Shown here: positions 1 through 10,455 of the stretch, in pieces | Position numbering within the stretch: position 1 is the stretch's first letter | Layout of the letters: each line of letters opens with the position of its first letter | Assembly (NCBI GenBank): GCA_022225965.2 | Contig: JAKJXP020000004.1 | Span: 868,001-932,000 of the forward strand | DNA from: Diatrype stigma | Lineage: Eukaryota > Ascomycota > Sordariomycetes > Xylariales > Diatrypaceae | DNA: 64,000 nt | Reading direction: 5' to 3' | Notes under the pieces: model-generated | Database searches by the model: none | What the model was told of the DNA's origin: nothing | The model's input: only the letters and a program-made list of their open reading frames with translations | Made by a program: the position numbers and the translations under genes

Positions 1-1832
1 TCAGTAGATGGGGACCGGCGGTCACTCTTGTCATTGTGGTTATGGTTGTGGTTATAATCAGGACCCAAGTCAGCACCATTACCACCACCACTACCACCAG
101 TAGGCGACAGCTGAGGAGGGGGCTGGGACTGCGGCTGGGGCTGGGACTGAGACTGCGACTGCGAATGCGACTGCGAATGCGACTGGGACTGGGACTTCTT
201 CGGCCACCCGGGCACGACGGAGTCGAAGGTGAGGTTCTCGAAGTGGGCCAGGTAGGGGAAGCGGCAGAAGACCTTGCCGCCGCGGTGCTTGCAGTCGGCG
301 CGCTGGCAGACGTGGCCGTAGACGCAGCCGGCGTTGCGGCAGACGCCGCGCTTGGGGCAAGGCATGGAGCGCGACCACAGCTCGAGGGCGGGGCGGAGCT
401 CGTCTGGGAGCGGGCTGTGGTCGTACTCGCAGTGCTCGTTGTCACACGAGCCCGTCAGGTGCCGCGTGTTGCAGAGCTTCCGCCGTTCCGATCGCGCCTT
501 GAGCCGCGCCTGCGCCTCGCCCGTCGGCGCCGGTATGTACGCGTCCAGCCGGTGGTCTGTCGGGTTCAACGCCACGCAGCCCCGCGGTATCTCGTCGCTT
601 TTCGGTAATAACGAAAAGTCGTTGTAGTTGCTGTTGTTGCTATTGCTATTGCTATTGCTGTTATTGTTGTTATTCTTGTGTGTGGTGGAAGACGAATCAG
701 AGACAGCGCCGTCGCGGTCGCGAGTGCTGCTGTCGCGGATGTTGGTCGTAGCTGGCAGTTCAACGGCAGCAGTACCAGTACGGCCGCTGCCGAAGTTACT
801 GCCGCCGAAGTTGCTGCCGCCGAAGTCGCTGTCCGATCGGGAAGCACGACTCATATGAAACGGGACGCTCGGCTGTTGCTGCTGCTGCTGTTGCTGCTGT
901 TGTCTGGCGTCCACGTGTTGGTTCTTGCAGCCTTTTCCATACTTGCATTTTCCAATCTGATAGAATTGGCAGATCTTCTGCCCATCATTTGTTTGCACCG
1001 GCAAGACTATTGGCGACTGAGTCGCTACGGCGGGTGATTTATTGTTTGGCCCAGACGGCGGGCCCCCAGGCCTATAATACGTCGAAGTCGAGTCGAGCGG
1101 TATGGTGCGGAAGACGGTCGGCAGCTCCTCGATGTTCATCGCCAGCCTCTGGAACTCGCTATGGAACTGGAGGCTGGTAGTGCTGACGAGCGTGAAGCGC
1201 TCTCGGTTGCCCCTGTAAGGCGTGAGCTCCGCGATGTAACCGACGTCGTGACAAGCCGCAAAGTAGATATGCTTGCACTGGGAATTCTCGGCATAGAGGC
1301 GGAGCATAGCACGCAGCTTGAAATCGGCATTTTCCTTCAGCTCGCCGGCGTCGACAAAGTCGTTAAGGCCATAGGAGCGGTTGAAGCCGGCCGTGAAGGG
1401 GGCGAGGGAGCGCTTCTCGGGCCCGCAGAGACCGGCCTTGTACAAGGTTTTGGACAGGCCGACAAGGTTTGCATATACGCGAACCATAACCTCGCAATGC
1501 TCGAGCCCTTTCCGTCGCAAGCTGTGCTTCACCATGTCGTTCAGTCGCTTCGCCGCTCTGCTGCCCCCCTCGGTGCCGTCTCGGACCAGGTCGTCCTCGA
1601 ACACATAGCCGTCCCCGTCCACCAGAACTAGGACGAAGGGGTTGCGTTCCTGGCCTCGGGCCATCTGCTTGTACCGCTCCCTCCCCTCCCTCTCCTCCTC
1701 ATAGTCGCTCTTGAGGCGCTTGTAGTCCTCGATGAGGTTGGCATACCGCTCCAGGATATCCGGGAGAGCATCGTTCTTCTTGTACTCGGCCAGCTGCTTG
1801 GCGTTCCGCTCGATCTCCTGATCGCCCAGCAT
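1..1832 (-). CDS. Tandem CCCH zinc-finger protein with N-terminal conserved domain (3' end outside window)
   Basis: The ATG lies at 1832 and the frame stays open without introns to base 1, so about 610 residues are visible and the C-terminus is missing. After a short coiled N-terminus (residues 1-55) comes a globular region (about 60-250, starting NPFVLVLVDGDGY) that I recall as typical of fungal CCCH proteins with a DUF7923-like domain. Three zinc-binding clusters follow: CQFYQIGKCKYGKGCKNQH at 288-306 (C-x7-C-x5-C-x3-H), a second from C454 (C-x8-C-x4-C-x3-H), and a third at about 492-516 rich in Cys and His. Between fingers 1 and 2 lie a poly-Gln run (bases about 868-905) and an Asn/Ser run (about 625-672). 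After finger 3 comes a Ser-Gln repeat (about 120-195), then Gly/Asn/His-rich sequence. CCCH clusters usually bind RNA, so an RNA-regulatory role is inferred; the target is unknown. No neighbour suggests a pathway. Confidence 0.85.
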   Translation of the reverse strand, partial: MLGDQEIERNAKQLAEYKKNDALPDILERYANLIEDYKRLKSDYEEEREGRERYKQMARGQERNPFVLVLVDGDGYVFEDDLVRDGTEGGSRAAKRLNDMVKHSLRRKGLEHCEVMVRVYANLVGLSKTLYKAGLCGPEKRSLAPFTAGFNRSYGLNDFVDAGELKENADFKLRAMLRLYAENSQCKHIYFAACHDVGYIAELTPYRGNRERFTLVSTTSLQFHSEFQRLAMNIEELPTVFRTIPLDSTSTYYRPGGPPSGPNNKSPAVATQSPIVLPVQTNDGQKICQFYQIGKCKYGKGCKNQHVDARQQQQQQQQQQPSVPFHMSRASRSDSDFGGSNFGGSNFGSGRTGTAAVELPATTNIRDSSTRDRDGAVSDSSSTTHKNNNNNSNSNSNSNNSNYNDFSLLPKSDEIPRGCVALNPTDHRLDAYIPAPTGEAQARLKARSERRKLCNTRHLTGSCDNEHCEYDHSPLPDELRPALELWSRSMPCPKRGVCRNAGCVYGHVCQRADCKHRGGKVFCRFPYLAHFENLTFDSVVPGWPKKSQSQSHSQSHSQSQSQSQPQPQSQPPPQLSPTGGSGGGNGADLGPDYNHNHNHNDKSDRRSPST

Positions 1833-3108
1833 TGTATTTGATACTTGATATTATTTGATATAATTCCTTAATTGTGTTTGTGTTTGTGTTTGTGATTGTG
1901 GCAGCACGTGACCTTTGTAGCCCGTTGTCCGCCCATCCGCCGTTGTCAAACGACGATGCATGCGTTGTCCGATAGTCCGATCCCACGTAGATACCCTATG
2001 TAGTTAGGATATGCGCTGTGGTATCTACTATGTAGATATGTGGTGGGTGATAAATGCTGTGGTAAAAGAGCGGCTGCTGCAAACGAAAGACCTCGAGCTC
2101 TGGCTACCCAATAGAGATGGAGGTAGGCAATAACAAGAGTGACGTTATAAGAGAGGAAAGGCAGTTCCTCGAATGAATAGATGGCAGCAGTAGGGCCGCG
2201 ACATTCGCAACGCTGGGCCAACAAAGAGATGGGACGGGGACAGGAGTTGGGTTGGGGGTTGGGGGCGAAGAAGATTCCGACTTGGAGTTTTGGAGTTGGT
2301 AATTTCGAGGAATCAATATGTGATGTGATACGGTACGAAGCAGTTCCAGTATCCAAGGTTGAAGGTCGACCAACAAACGGTGAAAGAAAGGACCTCAGAA
2401 GACCCTCCAGACCCTCCAGACCCTCCGGACCCTCCCCGACAGCCCGACCGGACCTATCGATAGTGGACAGGTATTGTACCTAGGCAGCTAAGTAGGATGC
2501 TACAGTACGGTTGTTATCGATACCAAGCTGTGCACCTGTATAGGGTTAGGTATGTAGGTAAGTAAGTATATGATCTGACCCCGCGTTGATGCTTGACCTC
2601 CAGTCGTACTGCTATGTAATAGGTGTAATAGTGATGCAGTAGTATATACAGGTGTAGGTAGTAGGTAGTTAGTTACCTTATACCTAGGCATCAGCTGCTA
2701 ACCCAGCTGCCCAGCATCAAATAATGAGGACAGGATACGTACATATATACTTCGTACCTGTATCTACGTTGGTGTTTGCAAGCAGTGCCCACAGACGTAC
2801 AAGCTTGACCAGGCTCACTCACAAGATGCAATCACCATTCCGACGTCTAACTTAAAGTCATTGTGAACAATAATGTATTATGCTTTTCCTTAACCCAGCC
2901 ATCTAAATATCTAACTAATGACTAAGTAGTCAGCCGCCTAGACTGCTGTCCACTAGATCCATGCCTAGTTTCAGTGTATACCTTCTCCCAATAAACGCCG
3001 TCGCTATGCCCAATTTGAAAGTATAAACCATGTGAAAGGAGCTCTACCTATCGGGTCGCCTTTGCTTTGCTTCTAGTAGGTAGGCTACACAGTTCGATCG
3101 ACTATGAA
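1833..3108. other. Intergenic region between the CCCH gene (5' side) and tfb3 (3' side)
   Basis: This 1.28 kb holds the upstream region of the CCCH gene and the 3' flank of tfb3. I see no conserved ORF. It carries one short 9-mer tandem array (2401-2436), one copy of the TACTTCGTA word (2748-2756) and many GGTAGGTA-type words around 2550-2690. The short ORFs here have no recognisable content. Confidence 0.6.
2401..2436. repeat. Tandem repeat, 9-bp unit GACCCTCCA x4
   Basis: Four consecutive 9-bp units, GACCCTCCA twice and then two variants ending G and C. It lies in the intergenic region about 0.57 kb upstream of the CCCH start. No function is evident. Confidence 0.85.
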
Positions 3109-3139
3109 TCAGTTCCCAACCGCCACCCCGGGATTCGTT

Positions 3140-3170
<31 letters not shown>

Positions 3171-4371
3171 CTGCGGCAGCCCCCAGCGTGCCAGCCGACC
3201 TCTGCGCATCGGCCTTCTCGTCCGCCACGCTGACCCCCAGGCCCGCGAAGGCCTCGAGCATGGCGCGGGCGACGTACTCGCGGGTATCGTAGCCGGGGAC
3301 GCGGTGGTCGTCGCGGGCCCGGGCGTCCGCGAGCCAGGGGTTCTCGTACCCGTACATGCCGTTGTCGCCACCGCCACCGCCGCCGCCGACATCCTCTGCC
3401 GTATCGCCGTTTCGGAGTCGGTACCGGGTGGGTGCCAGGTCCAGCCCGCCGAAGGGGTCGTAGGGCCGCGCGAGGTCCTCCTCCTCGTCGGCCGCGATCT
3501 GCGCCTTGTTCTTGAGGCCGCGGATCGAGAGGAGGCTGTTGTTGTTGCTGCCGTGCCCTGCTGCTGCAATACCACCGTTGGAGCTGGCCGTGGAATCGAA
3601 AGCCGACGACAGGGCGAAGTGCGAGCCGGCCATCTTGGCCACCTGGGCCCGCTTGCGCGCGACGATGCGCTCCTGGATGTCGGCGGCGGAGGCGCCGCCG
3701 CCGCCCTGATCGCCGGCGTTGGCCAGGGCCTCCATGACCTCGTCGCGGATCTTGGCCTCCTCGGCGCGGGCGCGCTCCTCGCGCTCGCGGTCGTCCTGGC
3801 GGCGCTGGCGGGCGGCCTCGGCCTCGGCGGCGTCGCGGCGGCGGCGGAGCGCCTCGGCGTCGCGGCCCTTCTTCTTGTTCCGCTCGATCTCGTCGCGGTG
3901 GGCCTGCTCGTGGGCGCGGAGGCGGTCCTCGGCCCGCGCGCGCTCGTCGTCCCCGCCGCTGACCAGGTCGAACGTCAGGTCCTCGACCTCCTGCAGGTAG
4001 TTGTTGTAGTCGCGCAGTGTCTCGAAGTCGTCGGCCTCCATGTTGAAGACGGCGGCCACGCGCCGCCGCACGTCCACCTCGCGCTCCACCGACAGGTCGC
4101 CGAAGAAGGCCCGCCGGAACCCCCGCTGCCGCAGCGTCTTGGTGCACCCCGCGTAGGGGCACTGCGCCGGCCCGGTCTGGAACCGGCTCGTCACACACGT
4201 GTTGCACATGGCGTGGTAGCACTCCGGGTTGATCAGGAACTCCATCTCCTTGTCGAGGTACTTGACGCGCTTGCACACGGGGCAGATGTCGGACGGCAGG
4301 ATCGACGTCGAGTTCGTCGGCATCGTGCCCGTCGTCGTGGGCCGGATCGAGGTGGCGGGTTTGCGCGACAT
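3109..4371 (-). CDS. tfb3: TFIIH/CAK assembly subunit Tfb3 (MAT1 homologue)
   Basis: A single-exon protein of 420 residues starting MSRKPATSIRP. An N-terminal C3HC4 RING is plain: C30/C33, C51, H53, C56/C59, C71/C76 (CPVCKRVKYL ... ECYHAMCNTC ... CPYAGC), followed by the family's RRAFFGDLSVEREVDVRRRV segment. A long charged coiled coil (about 155-235) and a less conserved C-terminus follow, which is the Tfb3/MAT1 order. Tfb3 holds the CDK-activating kinase (Cdk7/Kin28 with cyclin H/Ccl1) on core TFIIH and helps RNA polymerase II initiation and nucleotide-excision repair in the nucleus. Oddity: the C-terminus ends in an alanine run of about 14 residues just before GTNPGVAVGN, written as a CAG-type triplet run on the plus strand (3141-3168). 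The gene is divergent from nudC, with 588 bp between the starts. Confidence 0.95.
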
Positions 4372-4959
4372 GGCGTATGTCTTTTTGTTATGGGAAAAGA
4401 ATGACGGGGTTTAGAGGCGTCCTCATCGGAGAGATGGGAGAGTAAGGTAGAGATACTGGAAGTATTATAGCAGGAACCGAAAATTCGTGAATGGCTCGCA
4501 ATATGAGACGTAATATGGAGGCCACTTCCCGTGTGTTGCCTCGCTCCCTTGCTTGGGTAAGTGGGATGAAAGAGGTTGCGAAGGGAAAGAATCGGAGGTT
4601 CGCATTCAGTTGATGATAAGCAGTTGTAGTTACTCACTGAATCATGGGAATCAACGAGTCTAGGGCAGGCAAGGGTGGGCTACAGCCTACAGGGGACAAG
4701 CGTGCAGGGGTAGGAGCTTGACGACCCCTGCTGCTGGTCAAATTGCCCCTCCTTATGTAGGTACTTACGTACATACAACCTACGTACTGCCCCACCCTTC
4801 AGCTCTGGTCTTCTGGACCTTTCGAGAGCTTCAGTCTCGAACATCACCAATCATCAATCTAACCTGACACCTGCTCGAGCCTCTCAAAGTTTTTCTCCCC
4901 ATTCTTTGACATCTGCACAACACGCAAAGCCAATACAGATACCATATAATCATTTTACC
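4372..4959. promoter_or_regulatory. Shared divergent promoter of tfb3 and nudC
   Basis: 588 bp separate the tfb3 ATG (4371, leftward) from the nudC ATG (4960, rightward), so both promoters must lie here. The last 100 bp before nudC are pyrimidine-rich with a run of T's and end in ATTTTACCATGG, a good start context. I see no convincing TATA box. Co-regulation of the two genes is possible but only inferred from the arrangement. Confidence 0.6.
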
Positions 4960-5852
4960 ATGGCTGACAACGGTAGGTTACGAAGTCCATCCATGCCCCA
5001 TGATCATGACCATGCCCACCATCCAGATTCTACTCTACTGTCATAGAACCATGAACTATCGCTCGCTCTCAGTCCACCACTACCACCACCACCACCACTA
5101 CAACGCAGCGAATCCAGACTAACAAAAGCATTTCTTAACGCCCCAGAACTCACACCCGAGCAACAAGCCGCCGCCCGCGCCAAGGAAGCCGCCGAGCAGG
5201 CCGCCCTGCCCTACAAGTGGGACCAGACGATCGGCGACCTCGACATCACCATCACCGTGCCGGGCAACCTGAAGGGGCGGGACCTCGTCGTCGACATCCA
5301 GAAGACCAAGCTCAAGGCCGGCGTCAAGGGCCAGGAGCCCATCATCGATGTGCGTATTTTATTTTGCCCCTCTCCTACCCCTCGCTCGCTAGACAGCTCT
5401 TCCTCCCTCCGACCTTTCGCGAAGACGGAAGGAAATATACATATATGTGTGATGTTCCAAGTTGGCTTGCTCGACTAAACAAAATTTACAACGAACAGGG
5501 CGACCTCCCGCACGCGATCCGGCCCGACGAGTCGACGTGGACGCTGACGGCGTCGGCGGACGGCGCGACCAAGACGGTGGAGATCCACCTGGACAAGGCG
5601 AACAAGCTGGAGTGGTGGGCGCACGTGGTGACGTCGGCGCCGGCCATCGACGTGACGCGGATCCAGCCGGAGAACAGCAGCCTGTCGGACCTGGACGGCG
5701 AGACGCGCGGCATGGTCGAGAAGATGATGTACGACCAGCGCCAGAAGGAGAAAGGGCTGCCCACGTCGGACGAGCAGAAGAAGGCCGACATCCTCCGCAA
5801 GTTCCAGGAGCAGCACCCGGAGATGGACTTCAGCAACGCCAAGGTCAGCTAG
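4960..5852 (+). CDS. nudC: Nuclear migration protein NudC (CS/p23 domain)
   Basis: Exons 4960-4972, 5147-5349 and 5499-5852 give 189 residues starting [13 protein letters not shown]. The tiny first exon (ATGGCTGACAACG) is followed by a GTAGGT donor; the second intron (donor GTGCGT, acceptor AACAG) joins IID to GDLP in phase 0. A short Ala-rich helix (5-26) leads into the CS domain (about 27-115: [14 protein letters not shown] ... [10 protein letters not shown]). The C-terminus [20 protein letters not shown] ... SDEQKKADI ... [12 protein letters not shown] is near-diagnostic of NudC. NudC acts as a co-chaperone with Hsp90 and stabilises LIS1/NudF of the dynein pathway, needed for nuclear movement along hyphal microtubules. 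The length suits the short fungal form, which lacks the N-terminal extension of animal NudC. Confidence 0.96.
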
Positions 5853-6371
5853 GCTTTGGGTATGAGATCAGGTTTCAACGAGTCTCGGGGGTGGCTGGGT
5901 GAATAGGGTCGGATCGGATTAGGTATGGGTGTGGTGCCACGGCGTCCGGCGTGTCGAGATGGTGTAAAAAAGGGGGTGGAACTTCATGTGCTAGGTGAAG
6001 TTGTGATGATACCTACTACTAGTAATGCCTTTGAAACGTTCAATATGAGCTGGCGACATTAGAAAAAAGGCGTGTCCAAGCAAGGGGGAGCAGGCAAAGA
6101 GGTTTATGATTACAGGCTATGTACACATATGCTACATTACCATGACCCGGCCCTCTGTTTAGTACCTAGGGAGATGTATTCCCACGGATGGGCGAACGAA
6201 CAAACAATCGAACAACTAAACAGGTATATATGAACGAGACCAAGAAAAACGATGAATGCAAGAAATGAATGTCGAGGGTGAAACGAATCGCCAAAACCAC
6301 AAAAGGAGGGTTTTCATTAGATTAAGCACCTAAGAACCCCGCGGGTAGAGGCGTCAGAGAGCCCTTGTGTA

Positions 6372-6618
6372 TCAGAGATACTTCTTCTTGGAACGGCCAG
6401 TAATGACATAGCAGATTGAGTAGAGCAGCTATGCATCAATTGTCAGACAACTAAGCGTTCCGGTAAGTAGGTAGGCAGGTAGGCCAGCAGAGCATATATC
6501 GAGAATGAAATTCAAGACAACTCCTTAAGTATCGATCTAGGTGATTTATACTAACACCATTTACTCACCCACTCAGAACCTACCTTTGAAGCGATCTCGT
6601 AGCCTTGTTCAACTAGCT
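6372..6618 (-). CDS. Candidate 3' end of a small spliced ER-membrane protein gene (unidentified)
   Basis: Two minus-strand segments look like the last exons of a small gene: 6618-6584 (after a pyrimidine-rich ...CTCTCTGCTTAG acceptor, ending AAG before a GTAGGT donor) and 6428-6372 (after a GATGCATAG acceptor, ending TGA). Joined in frame they read LVEQGYEIASK then LLYSICYVITGRSKKKYL and stop: a short hydrophobic stretch followed by a basic tail whose last four residues, KKYL, fit the KKXX ER-retrieval signal. I could not place the first exon. A start with an excellent context (GCCACCATGG, near 6770) exists, but I found no splice that keeps frame. I do not recognise the protein. It may be a real small ER protein missed by simple ORF calling, or chance. 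Confidence 0.3.
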
Positions 6619-7060
6619 CTAAGCAGAGAGAAAGCAAGGTATAGAATAATGTAGGTCGATGATGTTGGCCCCATTGGTGAGGATCGAAATGGATAGGGGT
6701 ACACACTAAAGGGTATGTAGATATATAATTAGGCAGTGATTAGTTGTTACCTCCCTCGCTCACTCTTCCATGGTGGCTATGGGTAAGGGTGGCATTTCTT
6801 TCAGGATATAGATGGTTCGTTCAGTTTCACAGGGTCCGGGGTTCATCACATGTATCCATGTATGCAAAGACGGAAAAGAGGAAGATGAGTAAAAAGAAAC
6901 ACACAGACAGAGTCACGCACTCGCTCACTCACTCACTCACTTGTTTTCAGCTAGGTAGTTATTACCTCGGGTGCTTGCTTGCTTTCTCAATCACTCAAAG
7001 TCTAGCTAGCTAGCTTAGGTACTCAATCTGCCCCGGTAGGTGGCTGATTCGAGAAGAAAT

Positions 7061-7090
7061 CGCATCGCATCGCATCACATCGCATCGCAT
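7061..7090. repeat. Pentamer tandem repeat CGCAT x6 (one variant CACAT)
   Basis: Six adjacent pentamers, five CGCAT and one CACAT, lie just past the 3' end of the prefoldin gene. No function is apparent. Confidence 0.85.
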
Positions 7091-7184
7091 CTGGCATCTG
7101 ACAGAGGCGGCATGGCTCGTTGCGCAGTGCATTGCAGTAGTATCTTCTTTGAGGTGATTGGCTGGCTGGGTGGCTAGCCAAGAC

Positions 7185-9059
7185 CTAGGATTTAGCCAGT
7201 CTAGCCGCCTTGAAGCGACTGACGCGCTTCGGGCCGCCCTCCTCCTCATCCAGGGGCCGCACGGGGCGCTCGTCCTCCTTCAGGAACCCGCCTTGCCGGT
7301 GCACGAGCCGGTTCCGCATGCGGTGGTACTCCTCGGCCGCCTGCTGTCGCAGGAGACCGGCGTCGAACTGGTCCGGCTCCCGGGCTTCAGTGGATGGTTC
7401 GTGCTCGAGTACGGATGTGGATAGGGTGCGGCCCTCGGGTCCGGAAGGCGCCATGTTTTCTGTTTGTTGCAGCTGGTCTGCTGCTGCAGGTATAGCAGGC
7501 GCGACGGGCATCCCCTGGAACGTCGGGACATTGCCATTTGCCCTCTCCTTCCGGAAGCGAGATGGCTTTTTGTTCGACTTAGGTGTCGGCTCGCTCTGTC
7601 TCTGCGAACGTTCCATCACGATGTCGGATAGAGGTTCCACCACTGCCTTCTGGGCAGGCTTGATCTGGACAGGAGCTGAAGCTGGGGACGATCTAGTGGT
7701 TGGTTCGCTGGCAATATCAACAGTTTGAGCGAACCGGACTTCCTTCTTACTGTCAGAAGGTGTCGGTGCTTGCTCTGACAACGGTGGCTCCTCGTTTCTG
7801 ATTGTGATCCGTCCCATGCCATCTCCTCCATCGCTCTCATCGTCGTCATCATCGGCTTTGTTTGCGCCGAACGTGTGATGGCTCAGACGCTCCTTCAGTT
7901 CAAGCATCTGGCGCTTCCAGTCATCGTCGACGATGGGCTTCTTTGATCTGCCCCACTCGTCATCTTCGTCGTCATCGTCTTCGTCGTCATCATCGAAATC
8001 AGAGTAGTCGTCAGTGCCAAACTCGGAGCCTTCTTCCAGATTCAACTCAGCGACGATAGGTGCCATCTCGTACTCCATTGTCTCTTTGTTGTATCTGATC
8101 ATATCTTCCCGGAGAGCCGCGTCCTCTGGAGGCTCGTCTGCTGGCAAGATGGGGTTTTCTATTATGCCCTCATCGTCTCTAGCCTTGCGCAGGATCTCTA
8201 CCAAGCGCTTCGATGTCTCCGACTCTTCTTGCTCAATGTCCTGCTCTGAAACTGGCTCCGCAGGTTTGGTATCCTCGGCGAATGCTACACTCTTCTTCTT
8301 GGCTACAGTCTTCGGCTTCGCTCGCTCTTTAACTCTTGGCTCTTGCGTTTCTTTCGAAGGTGCAGAAGGTGCAGGTGCCGAAGGTGCAGGTGTCGGAGCC
8401 GGTTGCACTGCGGCTGCTGGTTCTGCTGATTCTGCTGGTGATGTGATTTGGGGTGTGTCGACTTTCTCAGCCACGTCACTTGGTTGTGGACCACCTTCTG
8501 GGCCACCTTCTGGAATATCTTCCTCTTTGATTCCCAGCTTCTCCAAGGTTTCGAGAAGTTCCTTCTGATTTTTTCCTCCAGGTACACGCAGACTATAGGA
8601 GACAACATTATCGTCGTCATCCAGCTCTTCCATAATCTCTGTAATTGGTAAGCCATCCTCCTCAGTGGCTGCGTCTGGGTCACTGATGACATTGGTGTCC
8701 GCAAGCTTGTTCTCGGCTGTCTCAAGTTGCTTCTGCAAAGTCTGTATGTTCTTGGTCACGTAGTCGAGTCGATTGGTGAGGATGCTCTTGATCTGATCGG
8801 GCTTCTTAGAGTCGTCCTTGCCGAAGATTTCGACCAGCTCTTTCTCTTTGATCAATTCACCCTCGAAGGTTTCCCTTGTCCGAGCCAGGTCTTTCCGGTT
8901 GGCTGACGGCGGGAGGGTCTTGACGTCCTCTCGTAGCGTCTCGTACTCTTCTTTCCATTGTTGCCAATGGTTTAGCGCATTCGAGAACTTCTCTACATTC
9001 TTCTGCAATACCTGGATGTGTCGCTCGAGAGTCGCGAGGCTGTCCTTGGCGTCTGCCAT
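7185..9059 (-). CDS. bud27: Unconventional prefoldin, URI1/Bud27-like
   Basis: Intronless, 624 residues from the ATG at 9059 (MADAKDSLATL). An in-frame ATG nine codons upstream (9086) exists, but CACAACATGGCA at 9059 is the better start context. Residues 1-140 form a prefoldin-like helical hairpin (LERHIQVLQKNVEKFSNALN ... NIQTLQKQLETAENKL). A Pro/Ala linker follows, then a very acidic stretch (about 345-380, with DDDDEDDDDEDDE). The C-terminal part carries SDIVMERS and ends RVSRFKAARLAKS, which I associate with the DUF3835 region of fungal Bud27/URI proteins. In yeast and animals this protein binds the Rpb5 subunit and helps assemble RNA polymerases in the cytoplasm, with links to TOR signalling and ribosome production. 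The assignment rests on domain order rather than close sequence memory; the length fits fungal relatives. Confidence 0.85.
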   Translation of the reverse strand: MADAKDSLATLERHIQVLQKNVEKFSNALNHWQQWKEEYETLREDVKTLPPSANRKDLARTRETFEGELIKEKELVEIFGKDDSKKPDQIKSILTNRLDYVTKNIQTLQKQLETAENKLADTNVISDPDAATEEDGLPITEIMEELDDDDNVVSYSLRVPGGKNQKELLETLEKLGIKEEDIPEGGPEGGPQPSDVAEKVDTPQITSPAESAEPAAAVQPAPTPAPSAPAPSAPSKETQEPRVKERAKPKTVAKKKSVAFAEDTKPAEPVSEQDIEQEESETSKRLVEILRKARDDEGIIENPILPADEPPEDAALREDMIRYNKETMEYEMAPIVAELNLEEGSEFGTDDYSDFDDDDEDDDDEDDEWGRSKKPIVDDDWKRQMLELKERLSHHTFGANKADDDDDESDGGDGMGRITIRNEEPPLSEQAPTPSDSKKEVRFAQTVDIASEPTTRSSPASAPVQIKPAQKAVVEPLSDIVMERSQRQSEPTPKSNKKPSRFRKERANGNVPTFQGMPVAPAIPAAADQLQQTENMAPSGPEGRTLSTSVLEHEPSTEAREPDQFDAGLLRQQAAEEYHRMRNRLVHRQGGFLKEDERPVRPLDEEEGGPKRVSRFKAARLAKS

Positions 9060-10455
9060 GTTGTGACCCGTGGGATCAATGTGCATGTGATACGTGAAGG
9101 AAGCGTGAAAGGGAGGTTTGCGTGAACAAGCAATCTACCTAACCAAAGGTAAGAAATGTTGTTGATGGTTGGATTTGGGAATTCGAGGTGGTTCTGTTTA
9201 GAACTTAGTTACCTACCTAATAATACCCACTGAAGAAGCTTAAGGCTTTTAGGGAAGTGCTTCTAGGGAATTGGTTAGCGCTCAGACGCTAAAGCAGGCA
9301 GATTAAGAGCCCCGATTTCTGCATGATGAGCAATAATCAGTTATGCATTGTCTGGCTGTGCAACTATCAAGAATTATAAATCAGCAATATCCTGATCACT
9401 TGAAAGTTGAAAGCCAAAGGTGTTGCCGAAAATTATAAAAGTAATGTTAAGCCATCCATTCTATAGCTACCGTAGGTAGTTACTTGTCATATTTACGTAC
9501 CGATCTGGCTGCATTATCTAACTTAGTATTACCCTGAATACCCTGAACTATTCGAACTCCCTAGCAAAAGGGGCCTAGGAAAACTGGAAGCATCACACAT
9601 GTATGTATGGACTCGGCTTTTCACTCTAGGTTAAGGTTGGATCAAATAGGTAACTACGATGTAGCTTGAAACGGGCGATCAGATCAGATCAGCCTTCTTC
9701 TCCGTTACACTCTATATAAGTAGGTTGATTAGGTTAGGGACATAATCATGGTTGTTGAACTGACTGAACCTATGTGGTATCGTGGTGATCTATTTTCTTT
9801 TTTTTCTTTCTTTCTTCAAAACATGTATATAATTCAGTTGCTTGCTGCCCATCTAGATGCCTGCCTGTCTGCCCATCCGTTGTTTTATTCCCTGGATATA
9901 CTCTCGGCTGTACGCAGCGCAGAGCAACGCCACGAACACACACAGCTAACCTGCGCGCAACTTCCTGTAGGTACGCTAGGTAGTAGGCAAGTAGTCGTGT
10001 AGTTGCTGGATACGCGACCGGGCCCTTTTCTGCTTGAAACAAGCGCCCTACTATTAAGCCCCATTCGAATAGATATTCATCTCCGTGAAAGAAAAGAGCA
10101 ATGGCTTTCCACGAACTCCACCCAGATAATATGTATCATCGAGAGATCATGGAAGAGGGAGGCGGGGGTTAAAGGTAGAACACATCCAAAGATCCAAAAA
10201 ATAGGTAACTTAGTCTTAGATAAATGAACAAAACGCCTTGCTCTTATGCGTGAATTGGAAGTACCAGGCCCGAGACGGGGAGAAGGAAAATAAAAGCGCA
10301 GAATGTACATTGATCTTCCTCTATCTTTCCGTCCTTGTTGCGACTCGCGCCAACTCCCTAGCCCGACCAGATTTCCTCTCTATTAAACAATCTGCCCTCT
10401 TCAGCAGCGAACAGGCTCGCGGACTTTGCTGCAGCAGCAAACGCGAACCGACACT
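9060..10455. other. Intergenic region between bud27 (5' side) and the AP180 gene (3' side)
   Basis: About 1.4 kb containing the bud27 upstream region and the AP180 3' flank, with short AT-rich stretches (9400-9760). ORFs at 9748-10002 and 10003-10227 have no recognisable content. Nothing else is supported. Confidence 0.5.

Larger units (their letters stand above)
5853..7184. other. Intergenic region between nudC and bud27
   Basis: These 1.33 kb carry the 3' flanks of nudC and, in the opposite orientation, of the prefoldin gene. Apart from the doubtful small minus-strand gene at 6372-6618 and an array of the pentamer CGCAT (7061-7090), nothing recognisable is present. A CACT-rich stretch lies at about 6918-6942. 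Confidence 0.55.

Noticed and set aside
3044..4276. 410-codon minus-strand frame overlapping tfb3 in another phase
   Set aside because: Arg/Pro/Gly-rich frame-shifted reading of tfb3, typical for GC-rich coding DNA.
3067..4404. 445-codon plus-strand frame opposite tfb3
   Set aside because: It is the antisense of a GC-rich exon whose minus-strand reading has an intact RING and MAT1-type sequence. The antisense product is Val/Leu/Gly-rich without motifs.
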